This document shows positions 24,501 to 36,900 of a stretch of 64,000 bases of DNA, one piece after another. Position numbers and translations under genes: made by a program. Position 1 is the stretch's first letter; the number at the start of each line of letters is the position of its first letter. A model generated the notes under the pieces. The model saw nothing but the letters and a program-made list of their open reading frames with translations. It did no database searches and was not told where the DNA came from. Origin of the DNA: Phytoseiulus persimilis (lineage: Eukaryota > Arthropoda > Arachnida > Mesostigmata > Phytoseiidae); the NCBI GenBank assembly GCA_037576195.1, contig CM075104.1, positions 8,748,775-8,812,774 on the forward strand. Reading direction: 5' to 3'.

Positions 24501-27500
24501 GTGCTCAGTGATTGGAATGATGATTGAAAATCATACTAATGAGCAATCTTGGAGCAGTTTCGCCATACCATGCGGTTCTGCGGTTCGTCTACCGGTTTCC
24601 TCTTGTTCCTCGAACACCCCTATCCGCGTGTGGGCCCTACGAGTCAGGGACGAGCAGGCTCAGCTGACATCGGCCACAGTCTCGAGGAGGGCGGACACCG
24701 TTGAGCCTGCTTCGATGAGCAGGTGTGAGGTTCTAGTCGCAAGAGGATGCAAGGGCCAAAAACGCCCTTTTCGCGGGTAGTGCGCATGACAATCGATGTA
24801 GTTTTCCATGTTACACCGCTCCTTGCAAATGTATCACATCGGATGAATCACTTACCGAGCTCGCCGCACGGTCAGGGCCTAATTAGGTCCTATTCCTGCC
24901 GTGACTCATGGGAGAGGTCTCTTCCGCGAGGCACTCATCGAACTTGCGTCAGCTTCCGCTCCGAAAGGCTACCACTCACACAATTTCCCACAAGAACTCC
25001 CCCTCTTCCCCCCCCCCTCCAAAGGAATCCGTAGCGCTCTATGTGGTCGTGAGTTGGTAGGCTGAGCCTCGAGGCTGTGCGAACCGCGTTAGCTCGAACG
25101 CAACTTCAGGAGCTGGGCATGCGCTTTTTTGCGAACGTTTGAACCAAGAGCAGCGGAGCGAGCTGAAAGACGAGAATAACAATCACATCGTTGGCTGTTG
25201 ACTGGAAAGAAACATGAGTGGTGAGCGTGAGGTTGGTAAGTGAGCACTTATAGGAGGCTTTCTTCTCCCCCTCGTTTTGATGGTGTGAGGTATCATTCTA
25301 CCCGGAGGCACTTTCAATGCTCTTTGAGTGGCCAGCTTGCTCCACGCCTGTCCGCCCTCCAATGTGAGCTGGACACGCTTGTGGTGCCTGCTGAATGTGG
25401 GGGAGTGAATAGCGGCTGCGTGAGCATGAAGCTGCCGGCCATTGATTTGCAGCCGACAACTAGCAGCAAACTATCACTTTGTTCAGAGAAGCATCTGCCG
25501 AAATGCCACTCAGAAGGCGGTACGCTCACTTTTCCGGAGCCAGAAGCCGGAGCCGAGATAGGCATCGGTGAGCTGTCCAACAAAACATAACCTCCATTGT
25601 CAAGGGTCTCGAACTTCGCCATCTCTGTGGTTCCGTAGCGTTCGAGAGAGACAAACTTCTGAGAGGATATCTGCGTGACCGGTGATGCGAATCTTTCTTG
25701 CGTTCTATTGTTTCCCACTCAGAATCGAGCGCGGTGACATTTCTCGCGACAGCAACGCATCGCCGACCATTCCGTGTTCCGAGAAGATCCCCATTGTGCT
25801 GAAGGCCCCCATCGATGACATTGCCAGGTTTCTACTGCGAGGTTTCTCGAATCACGGCAGTGAGCGATCAAGCTTTCGGCGCGACTATGGAATCGAGCTC
25901 CTCCGCGCCAGCCCGAATGTTCGGTTTTCCTCGTTCGTATTTCTATTCAGGTATTTGACTGCTCCCGGAACGCACTCAGCTGTACTGGCAATGATTTATA
26001 GGGTGCGAACTTCAGCCTCCAACATTCTGGCGGCCTCCGTATTCTTAGCTGTATATCTGAGGTACTAAGAGGGAACGTTCCGAAATCGGTTGAGAATTCA
26101 CGATTTTCAGGCTAGCTCTTCGAGGGACAAAACATAGGTGAACTCCGACGAGCTGTCGACACAGCTCTGATCGGATTCTCGGAATTGATAACGAAGAGCT
26201 GCGTCTTTCGAAGCGCTTCCGGTCAAGGAAAAAATCGTCTCGATCGGACCTAGTTGATCAAAATCGCAAATACTGCTCAGAATACAAATGCCACCAATAT
26301 GTTGCAGCTACAAGTACTCACCCTGTGGTTTCGCATGAATGGTAGAATGATTCGGTGCGAGAACACCGAGAATGAGAAAGGATCACATTTTCCCATCAAG
26401 CGAATTCCTGAATCAGAGACACAGGGAGCCGAATGAGTGTCTGACTGAATTTGGATGAAGAACTGAAACTGACTGATCAGTCAAAACCTAATATCGTCGA
26501 TGCTCGTTCTGGGTCCCACGAAGGGGTTCCGGCGTGTTTCATTTCACGGACGTACACTTTTTCGTATACTCGGGGAGGATACAGCGGTTGTCGGAAGAAG
26601 ATATTGGGCTAGAATGGTGAAAGATTTCAAATTGACGGGTCGTACTTGAACAAGCCGAAACCAGTCCCCGACCCTACCTGAGACCGGGAGCTGGAATAGA
26701 GTGAAAGCCTCTGCAGAGCCATCCAAGCATCGAGATCTGCTGAATAACGGCAAGGTTTGAATCACGTAAAAAATTCCATTTGCACATCCAGAGGAAATAA
26801 GACTTGGTGACTGATCGACGCAGTTTCGAATGTGTGTGAGCGCGTCTTCAAGCTTTCCGGTCACGGACATCGACATTTCCTCGGGGAGCAATCTCTGACC
26901 AAACCCCAAACTTTGTCAACAATTTATTGACTTCAGTGTGCAGACGAGATGACCGAATGCGGAGCGCGGCCTTCTCCAAGGTTCGCCGGTCCTGAGGTTC
27001 TGGAGGATGCGCATCTTCGACATTGCATCGAGCGAGCATAGCGCATCTTCCCTCGTGCTCGCGTTATCTTCATCATCCGTGAGGTATTCCAGCTTCGGGA
27101 TGATTCCTGTGTACCGTTCCCTCACGGCAGACAGAACGTCACCGCCTTTTTTTTCTTCAACGATTAGTCAATGACAGATCAAGTTCTTTATGGGTCTGAG
27201 GGAATCCGCAGACCTGATCGACACCGAGGCCGAACGAAACTCGGCCACGTCCAACGAGGGGTTGCGACGTGCGGCGGATTCGGTATCTCAAATCATGCCC
27301 TCGGTCCGCATCCGAACTCCCGTCGGGCATACGGCCACAACTGCAGGGTTGACATGAGTCTTACCCTATGTTCCTGAAAACCGATTCGATCTTTGCTCAG
27401 AGTCCCTAACTTTATGGACACCACACTGGCAGGATCTCCATCATTGGTTTCGATCGAAATGTCTCGACCCCGGGAAATTCCCTCCCCTCGTGCGCCGCTG

Positions 27501-28481
27501 CGTTCCCCGATCAGTCTCCTTGGACTTGAATCGCGTTGAGCATGGTCGGCTCGGAAATCAACTCGAAACCTCCATCGCGTAGTTGCTAATCTAGTGGAGC
27601 CCTAACCGATCTGCCGTGATTTTGTATGGAGCGAGACTGGAAACGTGCTCCACTTGGTTCGGCGTAGGAACGATCGTCAGTCCGAGAAGGGGTTGTGAGT
27701 TGAGAATTTTTGCCATTCGATAATGCTCGTTCGAGATCCAGTGTTGCTGACTTGGATGTCCCGCTGGTTGCTACTGCGTGCCCAGCGGCTCTCCATTAAA
27801 AGAGTCGTTAGCAATCCTGTAGAAAGGATCGCTGAGATGCTCCCCTGCCCGTTCGCCATGGCCAGCCAGTCAGCCCGCCCGCCTTCCAATGGAACAAGCA
27901 ATAATCATAATAAACTCAATAAATGCGCTCAATTGATTCCCTCGCCTGGGCCCCCACATCTGAACCCGTATCTCACCGGCCCGCTACGTCCTCCCCGGAG
28001 AACCGACTCGAGTAGTGGAGACAACCGTGGGCCCGACGTGCGCTCATCGTTTGCTCCAGTTACAAATAGCTGCAGCATTCGCGCATACCGATAAACGTCA
28101 AACTCGTGAACAGTGGACACTTCGCTCTCTGCCATTTTGTCTGACGCTGATTTGTTGCGGGCGATGTCCGAAGCAAGCGCCGGGCTCGGACGTGCTCACC
28201 AATGTGCACGAATAGACGTGGCTCTGCGTTTCATGGCGCGTTCGAACGTATGCCGCTACAGGTTGCTGTCGTTTTCTGCAGTGCGACTCGCTGGCTCGCC
28301 GCTCACGCCGAGCGTCGGAGCCGGAAAATTATTGCGAGCCCGGGCCTGAAAACTGGCTCCCGAGCGAGCGGTTGCCGGAGGGAACGTGTCGCGGGAGTTG
28401 CTGTAACTACCCGATGTAGTGCACGGTTTCCTCCGGGTGCTCCGCTCTCCCACAATTTTTCCTTCTCGCTACGCTCGAATG

Positions 28482-28514
28482 AATAAATAGTAAGGTAATA
28501 AAATCATTTTTATT
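28482..28514. other. Back-to-back poly(A)-signal-like motifs (possible convergent 3' ends)
   Basis: On the plus strand AATAAA occurs at 28482-28487 and 28497-28502. On the minus strand AATAAAAA reads from 28514 to 28507. The core AATAAAAtcatTTTTATT is an imperfect palindrome. Paired hexamers facing outward would suit two converging transcripts. The same AT-rich words could instead be Caudal/Abd-B-type sites (TTTAT). No gene end can be tied to either strand. Confidence 0.2.
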
Positions 28515-29611
28515 CTTGATAATGCTCCGTTCCGTTTGCGTCGTCGGCAAATTATCGTTCTGTTTCACGAGAGTTGTAATTCAAGCGCCGGCGTCCGTTT
28601 GTCCGACCGCTCGTCTGACTGCCTGATGAATTCTCCGAGCGAGCGGCACCTCGAGAACGCCTGCTCCTCTCCGGCAGGCGATGGGATCTGCAGTACCGGC
28701 ATTTGCCCGTCCACCGTCGAATCAGCAGATATCGCCGATGATTCCCACGGTTCTGGTTCCAGTGCGCGAACCGATTTTCAACCAGGTGCCGATTCGGTGG
28801 AAGTGTTCCGAAGAAACGATCCTCCGGGACGAGAAAGCTCAGGACACACGCAAACCAACGACGCCGCTCCTAGGTCAACATTTCGCAGCAGTCCTCATGC
28901 GGCGGCGGTCCCCTCGCCGGGTTGACCGTCCGAATACCTCCGCCGACTACTCGGTAGGGTAGATGACTGGCTGCCGGCAAGCTGATGTATTGACCGGGCT
29001 CACGCGGGATCATCATCAAAAATAATAACTCCCCTTTCGTCGACGTCTCTGCACACAACACGACTCGGCTCCGGAGGACAAGAGCGACGACGCCGTCGCC
29101 ACCGCGGCGACGACACCACCTCTCGACAGGCTCGCCGCTTGGCAGGGCCTAGGTGTCAGGACAGCAAGCTGCTGGCCAGGCAAAGCCGAGAGAAGTTTTG
29201 TCTTCTGTTGTTAATTGGGTTAAAGCACGCTCAGACCCGATTAACAACACAGGCGGTGTTTGAACCAGGTGAGAAAGAGCACCGCTTTAAGGCTGCCATT
29301 GTCAAAATGGAGCGCATCTCCGATGTACAATGAGCTCTAACGGTCCTGTCCCTGTCGGCCAGTGTCTCTTCTTCCCGCGTCCGTCCTGGTCCCTCCAGGT
29401 CTAGCGTCCGGTCCATCTCACTCGGAGGATCACCTGGTTTCCCACCATTGGTGCGGTTCTCTGAATTCAATCCTTCTTCGCGTCCTCCAATCCTTCGCTC
29501 TCAACGCCACCGTACTCCCGCAGCGGGGAACGCGGGTGGCCGCGCGGGTTGGCGGGCGAAACGCACCAGTGAAACATACCACATACGATTGTTAAGCACT
29601 CATGTCAAGGC

Positions 29612-29645
29612 TATAAATCACACCGCTGTACGCTCCGCAAACAGT
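29612..29645 (+). promoter_or_regulatory. Candidate TATA/initiator core promoter
   Basis: TATAAAT at 29612-29618 is followed 31 bases later by ACAGTG (A at 29643), the spacing expected between a TATA box and an arthropod-type initiator. No downstream promoter element is evident. The first long-enough ATG frame downstream starts at 29709. Both motifs are short, so this is weak evidence. Confidence 0.2.
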
Positions 29646-29708
29646 GAGGGTCGACTGAGAGGACACGACAACTAGCGAACGAACGAACACAGCTCAAAAT
29701 ATCATGCC

Positions 29709-29876
29709 ATGATGAATGGACGAGACGTGTGGCCACGTCCCCCACTCTGTCCCCTCGCACACGTCGTACTCGTGGACATCTCCCGACTCGTCCCCCGCTT
29801 CGTGTCCCACGACCCCTACCGACAAACCCTCCGCGGCCTTCCTGACTTTCGTACCAACAACTGCTCGACCATATGA
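29709..29876 (+). CDS. Candidate small ORF, 55 codons, downstream of TATA/initiator-like pair
   Basis: Starts at tandem ATGs (29709, 29712) and ends at TGA 29874-29876. Third positions are strongly G/C and residues include PLAHVVLVDISRLVPRF. The sequence is GC-rich and both other strands and frames are also open here, so composition is weak support. It begins 66 bases after the putative start site at 29643, preceded by a three-codon upstream ORF at 29704. Confidence 0.12.
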   Translation: MMNGRDVWPRPPLCPLAHVVLVDISRLVPRFVSHDPYRQTLRGLPDFRTNNCSTI

Positions 29877-30302
29877 TCTATGTGTGCCACGTCTCACGGA
29901 CAACAACACATCATTTGCTTCGTGAGCAGCTCACCTTTTGTTGCCCGCGATCCGTGTCACCCCGAACGACCGTTTTGATCAACTCCCGAATGCTCCTAGA
30001 TCTCCAGCGGGCAAGCTGACACAACAACAACTAATGAACAACTCATCAAATGGAGTGCCATCAACTTGACGTACCGCCTCTGGTCGACTGATGTGAGTGC
30101 ATCGAGGGCAGGTGGAGCCGGCTTCTAGTTAATCCGATTGTCAAGTCATGGTTGGACTTCGGTGTCTGGAAATTGACCAAGACCGTGACAGAAAAATGTC
30201 ACCGAGAGCGACGCCGAATTAGATCGATCCAGTTCAAACCAAAGACTACGACGACAGCGTGAGCACGTTTTGGCATCTTTGGAATATGCAGATCAACGAC
30301 TT

Positions 30303-30312
30303 CCCCCCCCCC
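30303..30312. repeat. Poly-C run
   Basis: Ten consecutive C within a pyrimidine-rich stretch. Confidence 0.8.
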
Positions 30313-30459
30313 TCCTTCTTTTATTCTATAGATTGATACTCTCGGACGAACATTGCCTGTTTGCTCGAATTGAGTTATAGGGTTACCATATGATCACCTC
30401 CCAACCATAGCGTGCTGTATGCGTAGTTTTACGACTCCAGACAGGGGCCTCGTCAGCAT

Positions 30460-30945
30460 ATGCAGGCCGAGGAGAAGCTCAATGAGGTTCGTTCTCTGTT
30501 GTGGAAAACCTCGAATGCAGCTCGGAGTTCACGTAGAGCCAATTGCTTGGATACTGAGAGTGAAAGGTAAGGTCTGGGCGCGCAATCAAGAGGATGAGGG
30601 AGCGAGAACGACTCTGGTAGTTTTTGGGACGCCACACTAGAAAATCTCCGTCCAGTCGCCCTCTCTGCTCCCGACATCGGCTTAATCATCATTGGATGGA
30701 ACCTGACAGACGACCATTCCGGAACAAGAGCCTCAAGACGTTTCGCCAGGAATACTCATCTTCTGCCCAATGCTGAAAACGTAAGGGAGTGCAGGCTTCG
30801 ATTCCTCGAAACTGCACCAAGGAGGCACAGTGTCCTCAAGGAGAACAAGGGAGTACTTCCGGTCCACGAAGGCGAGACCAACCTCGACGAGGCATCCGTG
30901 ATCCTTCATCGAGTGCTGCCCAACACCAGGGAGACTCTAATCTAA
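30460..30945 (+). CDS. Candidate two-exon gene, 143 codons, unknown function
   Basis: Exon 1 runs from ATG 30460 to 30566 and ends in AAAG|GTAAGG, a strong donor. A 54-base intron (30567-30620) ends in CTGGTAG, a weak acceptor with little pyrimidine tract. Exon 2 (30621-30945) continues in register to TAA. Without the splice the two open stretches are in different frames, and the join leaves one continuous frame. Exon 1 is helix-prone (MQAEEKLNEVRSLLWKTSN). Exon 2 ends in DEASVILHRVLPNTRETLI with G/C-rich third positions. No domain is recognised. The short intron and weak acceptor are reasons for doubt. Confidence 0.22.
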
Positions 30946-33673
30946 AAACAATTAGCCGATTGTGTCGCACGTTTGCCCGAGCTCCCACACAGACCCTGCG
31001 CGATCCCGCGCGGGTGGCGGGCTTTGTTGGGTGTACGATTCCGTTTGCGATCGTTCCTCCCGGGGCGACGTTCGGGTCCTCCCCCGATACAAAACAGAGC
31101 GACTGCTATTCCTGTTCTTTCCGCATTCGGCCGATTGAAAGTATGCGGGAGCAACCGCGATAATGCGATGATGACGCTCGCTGCTCTCGGGAAGATTTCA
31201 CGGCAAATACCATTGCATTCAAGGATTTTTGACGGGTACTCGATACGGGCGCTTTGATATACTCATTGAGAGCCTCTGCGTCGTTCCTCCGCATCGAGGA
31301 TTCGTGGCTGATCAATCTGCGTTAGCAGTACGACCGTTAACCCTAATCAGTCGATCCGAAAACATGGTCTCATGAGATGAGTTATCAGTGCAGCTACCTA
31401 ACCCCTGGCAACCGAGGCGCTCCGCTCACCGGAGCTGAGCACAAAAGCGCGGTGTTATCTTTGTTATCGCAGGTAAAAAATGGTCGGAAGTTACTCTGTC
31501 GATGCCAGCGGACCAGTCAGCCACTTGTTTCGGTGTGGATAAATTTAGCTTCATCATCACCAAGTTGGGAAATCGAGGAAGCGAGCACGGCCGTTGCTAC
31601 TTCAACGGCACCGCGCCTGCCGCCACCACCGTCAGCAACGGCAACAGGATCTCCACGTGAAGAGGTAGATGTGGGGAGGGAGAGAGAGAGAGAGAGGCGA
31701 AAATGAGAGAGGAGCAAAGACGTCGCTGCGGCTGAACTTCGTACTTGGAGGACTTCTTCTGCTCCTGACTCCCGTGATTCTCGGCTCCGCGTATCACAAA
31801 AAAAGAAGAAGTAGAAGATGAGTACGGGCAGGAGTCAGCGGAGAGGGGAAATGAGCAAAAACCTCACTGCAAGATCCAGGCTAAAAATAAATAACGCGGT
31901 CACTGTTCGTGATCGTCTGTGTCCTCTCCAGTATGTCTTCGCGTCCCACCTTCTCTCCTGGGTGACATGTTTATAGGAATTTGGAGCAAAAAATTTCCTC
32001 TGAATCGTGGCTCGATCCCGAGCGAGCGCGGCGTCAACGCAAGTCTTCACATTTGGTGCAAACCGTTGATGCCATTCGTGTATCTCGTCATTCAGGGTGA
32101 CTTCCTCCTACCGCAAACTTTCCTCATCCAAGCTCAAGTTCTGTTGTGGGATATCGGGTCTGTGTTCGGATCGCGAAGCTTCCGCATAAAATATTTGAGT
32201 ACGCTGACACCCACGTGAGATCACCCTGCCATAGAGGCGCCAATCGGATGGTGATCTTCGCAGAGTGTTTCCGCGTAACGACCTCGCAAAACTCGTTGCC
32301 GCAATCGAGGAGTTTGAGTCGAGATTTCTTTTTACAATCTTGGCTTTCATAAGGTTTAGGTGCTGAACATTGGGTCTTGGAAATCCAATGAATACACAGC
32401 ACAGCGGACATCGGATTCGAAGTAGTCCTTGCGAATTTCAACGGGTATCGAGTTACTAACGATCTCTGCGTCGGGATCTCTAATTCGAGCTGGTAGCTGG
32501 AGATGTCCGATAAGGAGCGAAATGAGCCAAATAGTCGAGGAATAGTTTGAGCGGGGAATAACTTGGATTGTAGCTTGGGAGAGGAGCTACAAAAAATCGA
32601 AGCAAGAAGATAAAGAAGGACGAGGCAGCCAATGCTCGCTCGGTAGGGTGGTCGGTGGAGTCGTTAAATTTGAGGGCTTTGAGTTTCGTCGAAGTTTTTG
32701 CAAGCGCGGTGTGCGTGGCCGTGTGTTAATTATTTTTCTAATTTGTGAATTGTCGCATTTGAGAGCAGGAGAGGCCGGACAACGACGGCGGGGAAGAGCA
32801 GGGAGGAGATAACGAAGAAAGAGAAACGAAACGAATGCTCAGGAGAAGCGTTCTGAAAAAAGAGGACGAGCCGCAGCAAATGAGCTTCAAAATTCCTCTT
32901 TTAATGGCCACAAAAGGAGGACATTTAACACTCAGCGACTTGCGAGCCGGTGGAGCGATCTTGAAACGTCCCGTGCGATTGTCAGCTCGGGACGATCCGA
33001 GGGTTGATTTCCGGACGCCGAGAGGTATATTTCGCTGCCTGTTGCTTTTTGAAGCCGCGGAGCAGAATGCGTCCGACTGTTGAGGCGCTCGATGATTTTC
33101 GGCGATGCGGTCCTTATCAACTCGTCGGCGGTCACAAGGATCGAAACGGGGCTTCCGCTCTCGGTTCCTGTTCTCCTCGAAGAATGGAGCCGAACCATCT
33201 GATGTGCCATATCTTCAAGCGGAGAGCAAAAACTCTGAGCAGTTCCACAGCACATTCAACCAGTGATAAAATTCATCTGTTCCGCTCAGAATCGCCTCGT
33301 TCGATCGCAACGTCGGAGGCCCCTGTGCACTCGAAGCACCCTTCCCAAGACGTTTGGGTGAGACGATAAAAGCCGTGTATTCGAATTGGCCGCAAGAAGA
33401 ATGTTTCTTCTTTCGAGAAGACTGAGGTGAGAGCAAGATTTAAGCTTAATCTTCGTTCGTGAGATCCTTCCTTTCAGCGAAGACGCCTGTTCCTCCTTGT
33501 CCGTGTCTGTGAGCACACTCCACTGATTCTTCCCCGAACCCCGCTCCCCCAAAGTTAACCTTCCGGCGTCGCCCCCCTCTTCCCGCCCCACCTTCCGCAA
33601 AGCACGCGACTCCCTTTCTTCTGTTTTTCTCTCTCGGCCCCTCGCCTGTTCCAATATTTCCAGGCGGCATGTA
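30946..33673. other. No supported gene
   Basis: Short frames only. Holds the GA microsatellite (31679-31697) and an AT-rich patch with TTAATTA at 32726-32732. Confidence 0.6.
31679..31697. repeat. GA dinucleotide microsatellite
   Basis: About nine uninterrupted GA units, preceded by a G-rich stretch. Confidence 0.9.
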
Positions 33674-33681
33674 GTGAGGAC
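33674..33681. repeat. 8-bp target-site duplication, left of hAT MITE copy 1
   Basis: GTGAGGAC directly abuts the left inverted repeat and is repeated identically at 33930-33937. The 8-bp length fits hAT integration. Confidence 0.85.
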
Positions 33682-33929
33682 CAGGGGCGTACCCAGCTTT
33701 TTTTTTGGGGGGCCAAGGATGTGATGATGATGCCGATGATGATGATGATCATCGTCTCGAGATTTTCATGACGCAATCAACATGGTTTTCAAACCTGTGA
33801 GACTTTCCCGATAAGACTGAATCTTTGCGGAACTTTTTCGTCCATCAAAGAAGAATATAATCCACCCTTCCCAGTCCAGAGTTTTGGGGGGGGGGGGGGG
33901 CATGGTCCCCTTCCCTGGGTACGCCACTG
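33682..33929. mobile_element. Non-autonomous hAT-type DNA transposon (MITE), copy 1
   Basis: A 248-bp element with terminal inverted repeats. The left end reads CAGGGGCGTACCCAG (33682-33696). The right end reads CTGGGTACGCCACTG (33915-33929), whose reverse complement matches the left end at 14 of 15 bases. It is flanked by a perfect 8-bp direct repeat, GTGAGGAC, at 33674-33681 and 33930-33937. A CAG-starting inverted repeat with an 8-bp duplication is the known signature of the hAT superfamily. It has no transposase frame, so it must have been mobilised in trans. The interior holds GAT-rich sequence and a run of 15 G at 33886-33900. The intact duplication suggests a fairly recent insertion. 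A second, more diverged copy lies 4.5 kb downstream. Confidence 0.87.
33886..33900. repeat. Homopolymer run of 15 G inside hAT MITE copy 1
   Basis: Fifteen consecutive G lie just inside the right end of the element. Such runs are length-unstable and prone to assembly error. Copy 2 lacks it. Confidence 0.9.
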
Positions 33930-33937
33930 GTGAGGAC
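33930..33937. repeat. 8-bp target-site duplication, right of hAT MITE copy 1
   Basis: GTGAGGAC directly follows the right inverted repeat and is identical to 33674-33681. Confidence 0.85.
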
Positions 33938-36900
33938 GCGCAATAATCACTCGTCAGCCTCTGTGAGGCGACGCTGACTCGTTTGCCCCTGTGTTGCCGA
34001 CGCGGCATTGCATGCTTTGAAGCTGATCATTGCTGAGAGCGAACATGTCCACCTCCAGGAAGAAGGAAAGCGTTGGAAGCAGTCATATAGAAGGATTGAC
34101 CATGCCACGATGAATAGGGAGGTGTCCGTGCACCAGCGTGCCTTCCCCGCCTCGTTGACCTCGGCGCAACGTTCGCCCGGTCCTCTGAAGGAGCGGTCTC
34201 CTCAGGAACTCACGGCATGCGTAAGCGTGCTCCGGCGGAATCGAGGAGAATGGAGAATAATCACAGCAAGATGTTACCGTGGAAACATTTCGAGAGCTTG
34301 CGTTAGGTCTCATGATCAAACCCACTGCCCTATCTGCTCTCTATACTTGAAGCGACTGTTGGTTAAGGCGCGAGACAACGAACAATGGATTGGAGATTCC
34401 ATCGAGATGGGCAACTCCTCTGGGAGTTATATCCTCTTCGCGTTCACAAACGCCTCTCATCAGAAATGATCAATATCTAGCGCAAGGTTGACGAGTGTCT
34501 CCGGAATCTATTCACAGATCCACTTCAGCCTCACGAACACCTTCAGCCTCTGGTTTGAATCTTCTTCGTTCGAGTGACACGTGAGCCGAGGCGAACAATT
34601 ATTTAGTCGTTCGATCTAGATACTGATTGATCAAGAATCCAAGCCTGGAGGCTGGAGTTCCTTCCCCCAACCATGTGAGAATCGATAGCGAATGGCTCCA
34701 ATCCCTGTCTTCCTTCCTCCAAATAACCTTGCTCATGTCTATGCTCTGAACAAGGTTTTTTCAGACAATCATGAAACTTCGAATTCAGCAACAGCCTTCT
34801 GTCCATTGATCGGACCAGAGTTGGAAAAGACGGGGTGTCCATATTGTCACAGCCGATGGAGTATGGATGTCCACCTTGGGTCTTGACTCCTCGTATTTTC
34901 TCTTCTACTCGCCATGGGCGCTCAAAGATGAATCCTCAGACATGATTACGTCATTCCCTTAATTTTCCTCTCATCATGGGTAGAGACGGCTTGATAGCGG
35001 CCCTCGGACATTCCGTTTGATTCCTCAGAAGAAGAAAGGTTCGGAACAGGCCCATATATAGCGGAGGTGCGCTCAGCTCTGTTGTGTTGAAACGTTCGCA
35101 ATTGGACATTCGGTGGGTCGGGAATTCCGCCCGCAGTGTCGGAGATGATCCTTCCGATGGTCTTCAAGGTGACCAGCTTCGCCGTTCCTGGAACGATCAA
35201 TACTACTCTGAATGTCCTAGTTGACGGCCGTGGGAGGGTGAGCTCGGAATTGCGTCGAGGATCCGCTTCGTCCGGAAAAAACTCTTTCGACGTGCGGGTG
35301 TCTGTTCAAGCCCGAGGGCAGTGGTTGGCACTGGGCTATTAGTCGATATAATTTCATCGATTCGTCTCTCGATCGCCAAAAGAGGGCGAGTTGGGGTCGT
35401 GGCCAAGGAGTCTTGCCCGCGTCGACTGTCGTTAGTTAAAACCGTGGCGTGATAGGAAACACAAACCTTCCGTTCACAGATAGAGGGACGGGAAGACAAC
35501 GATCCGTGAAATCTGTAATGCATCGTCGCAAGAACGCCGACAGACATTTGATCAACTGTTGGTGGGTCGAGCTGAGCGGGCGAATCGCAGCGACAAGAAC
35601 ACGGACCGCACCCGCCCGCTGCTTCGTCGAATGACCAGAGAACCTATAAACGTCAGACCGTTGAACCGTTGTTATAATTGACGCATGGAAAACGCCGAAC
35701 ACTGAGAAATGATCACAACAAAGCGGAAACGAGGCTTGAGGCGGAACGATTCGAAAACCCGATGCCACCTGCCTGATGGGCTGACGCGGAGATGGCTTCG
35801 GAACCCGGCTCATGTGACTGACTGGCCGCCCGCTTCGCAGGAAGGCACGTATCAAACATTTACCCCAAGAGACATCGTTACTGTTTCAGCAGCACCGCGT
35901 TACCCGAGCGAACGAATGAATAAACTGTGGGGCGATTGAAGATCTCGAGTTTAGCAAACTTCGCGCCCATGACGATGACAACTTGAGCGAAGATTATGGT
36001 GATGTAAATGGGATAAATAGTTAGCGATAAATATGCTGGTGCTGGCCGTGAACGACGACCGTGCGCTGTTCGTGGGCTAAAGACGTAGAAGTCTGCCGCG
36101 AGTGCAACCTGCAGAAGCAGAGGGGCCAGCTCTGACGGGCCTTTTACTGTAGCTTTGAACCAGCTCCAAGATCTACTGTGAGACCACGATTCACGTATTC
36201 CGCGATCGAGTATCGACTCCGGTGGGACACTTCCGTCGCTAGCTCTCCACGCGTCAAGCCTTGGGTATACCGAACGGACACAGCAATGGACAACCGTTTG
36301 GTGTCTCCAGCTCTCGAATTTTCATTCTCATGGTTGATGGAATTGCTCAGGGGAAATAATCGCTCGCGAAAGAACGACCTACGGACGGGAGGTTTATGAA
36401 TAATACTCGGCTGGAACAGAGACATTTGAGCACCGAGGAATTTCTTCCTTCCAAAACGCGAGGCGAGGATTATTATTTCTAATGCTTCCAAGCTTGTTCT
36501 CTCGAGGAGCAGATTCGTCTATGGCGCCGGGCATCAGTACACTTTTCGCCTCGACTTATCAAAGTCATTAATTATGCTCATTCAGCCTATAGGTGCAGTT
36601 ATTACGCCAGGTCTCCCCTGCGCAGGGATCATTCGTCACGTGACACGCTTTTTGAACAAGCTCACTCCTGCTGGAAAGCAACGACTCGGAGACGCTGCTG
36701 ACTGACACTCCACGACGGCCGCGGTGAATGGAATGAAAAATAACAGAAGCCACGATGAGACCAAGGAATATTTTTTTTATTGCATCCTAAATTATGATTC
36801 CTTCCCTGAGTAACTGTCATTCTCGGCGAAGTGTTGCGTCTTTCTCGGACGTTTCCCTGACTTCTGCGCTGGAAGGAACTATCAAGAAGGAAACTATGAT

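Larger units (their letters stand above)
20743..29611. other. No firmly supported gene; scattered splice-like sites
   Basis: Minus-strand open segments at 20778-21059 and 21073-21336 lie just upstream of the 19741-20712 frame. The latter follows TTTTTCTCTCCGTAG, a good acceptor, and is Cys-containing (CTFGWCDKTYFLF). At 25.3-25.9 kb both strands carry coding-like segments with acceptor-like ends (plus-strand TTTCCCACTCAG at about 25724, minus-strand TATCCTCTCAG), which cannot both be right. The poly(A)-like palindrome is at 28482-28514. Confidence 0.45.
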
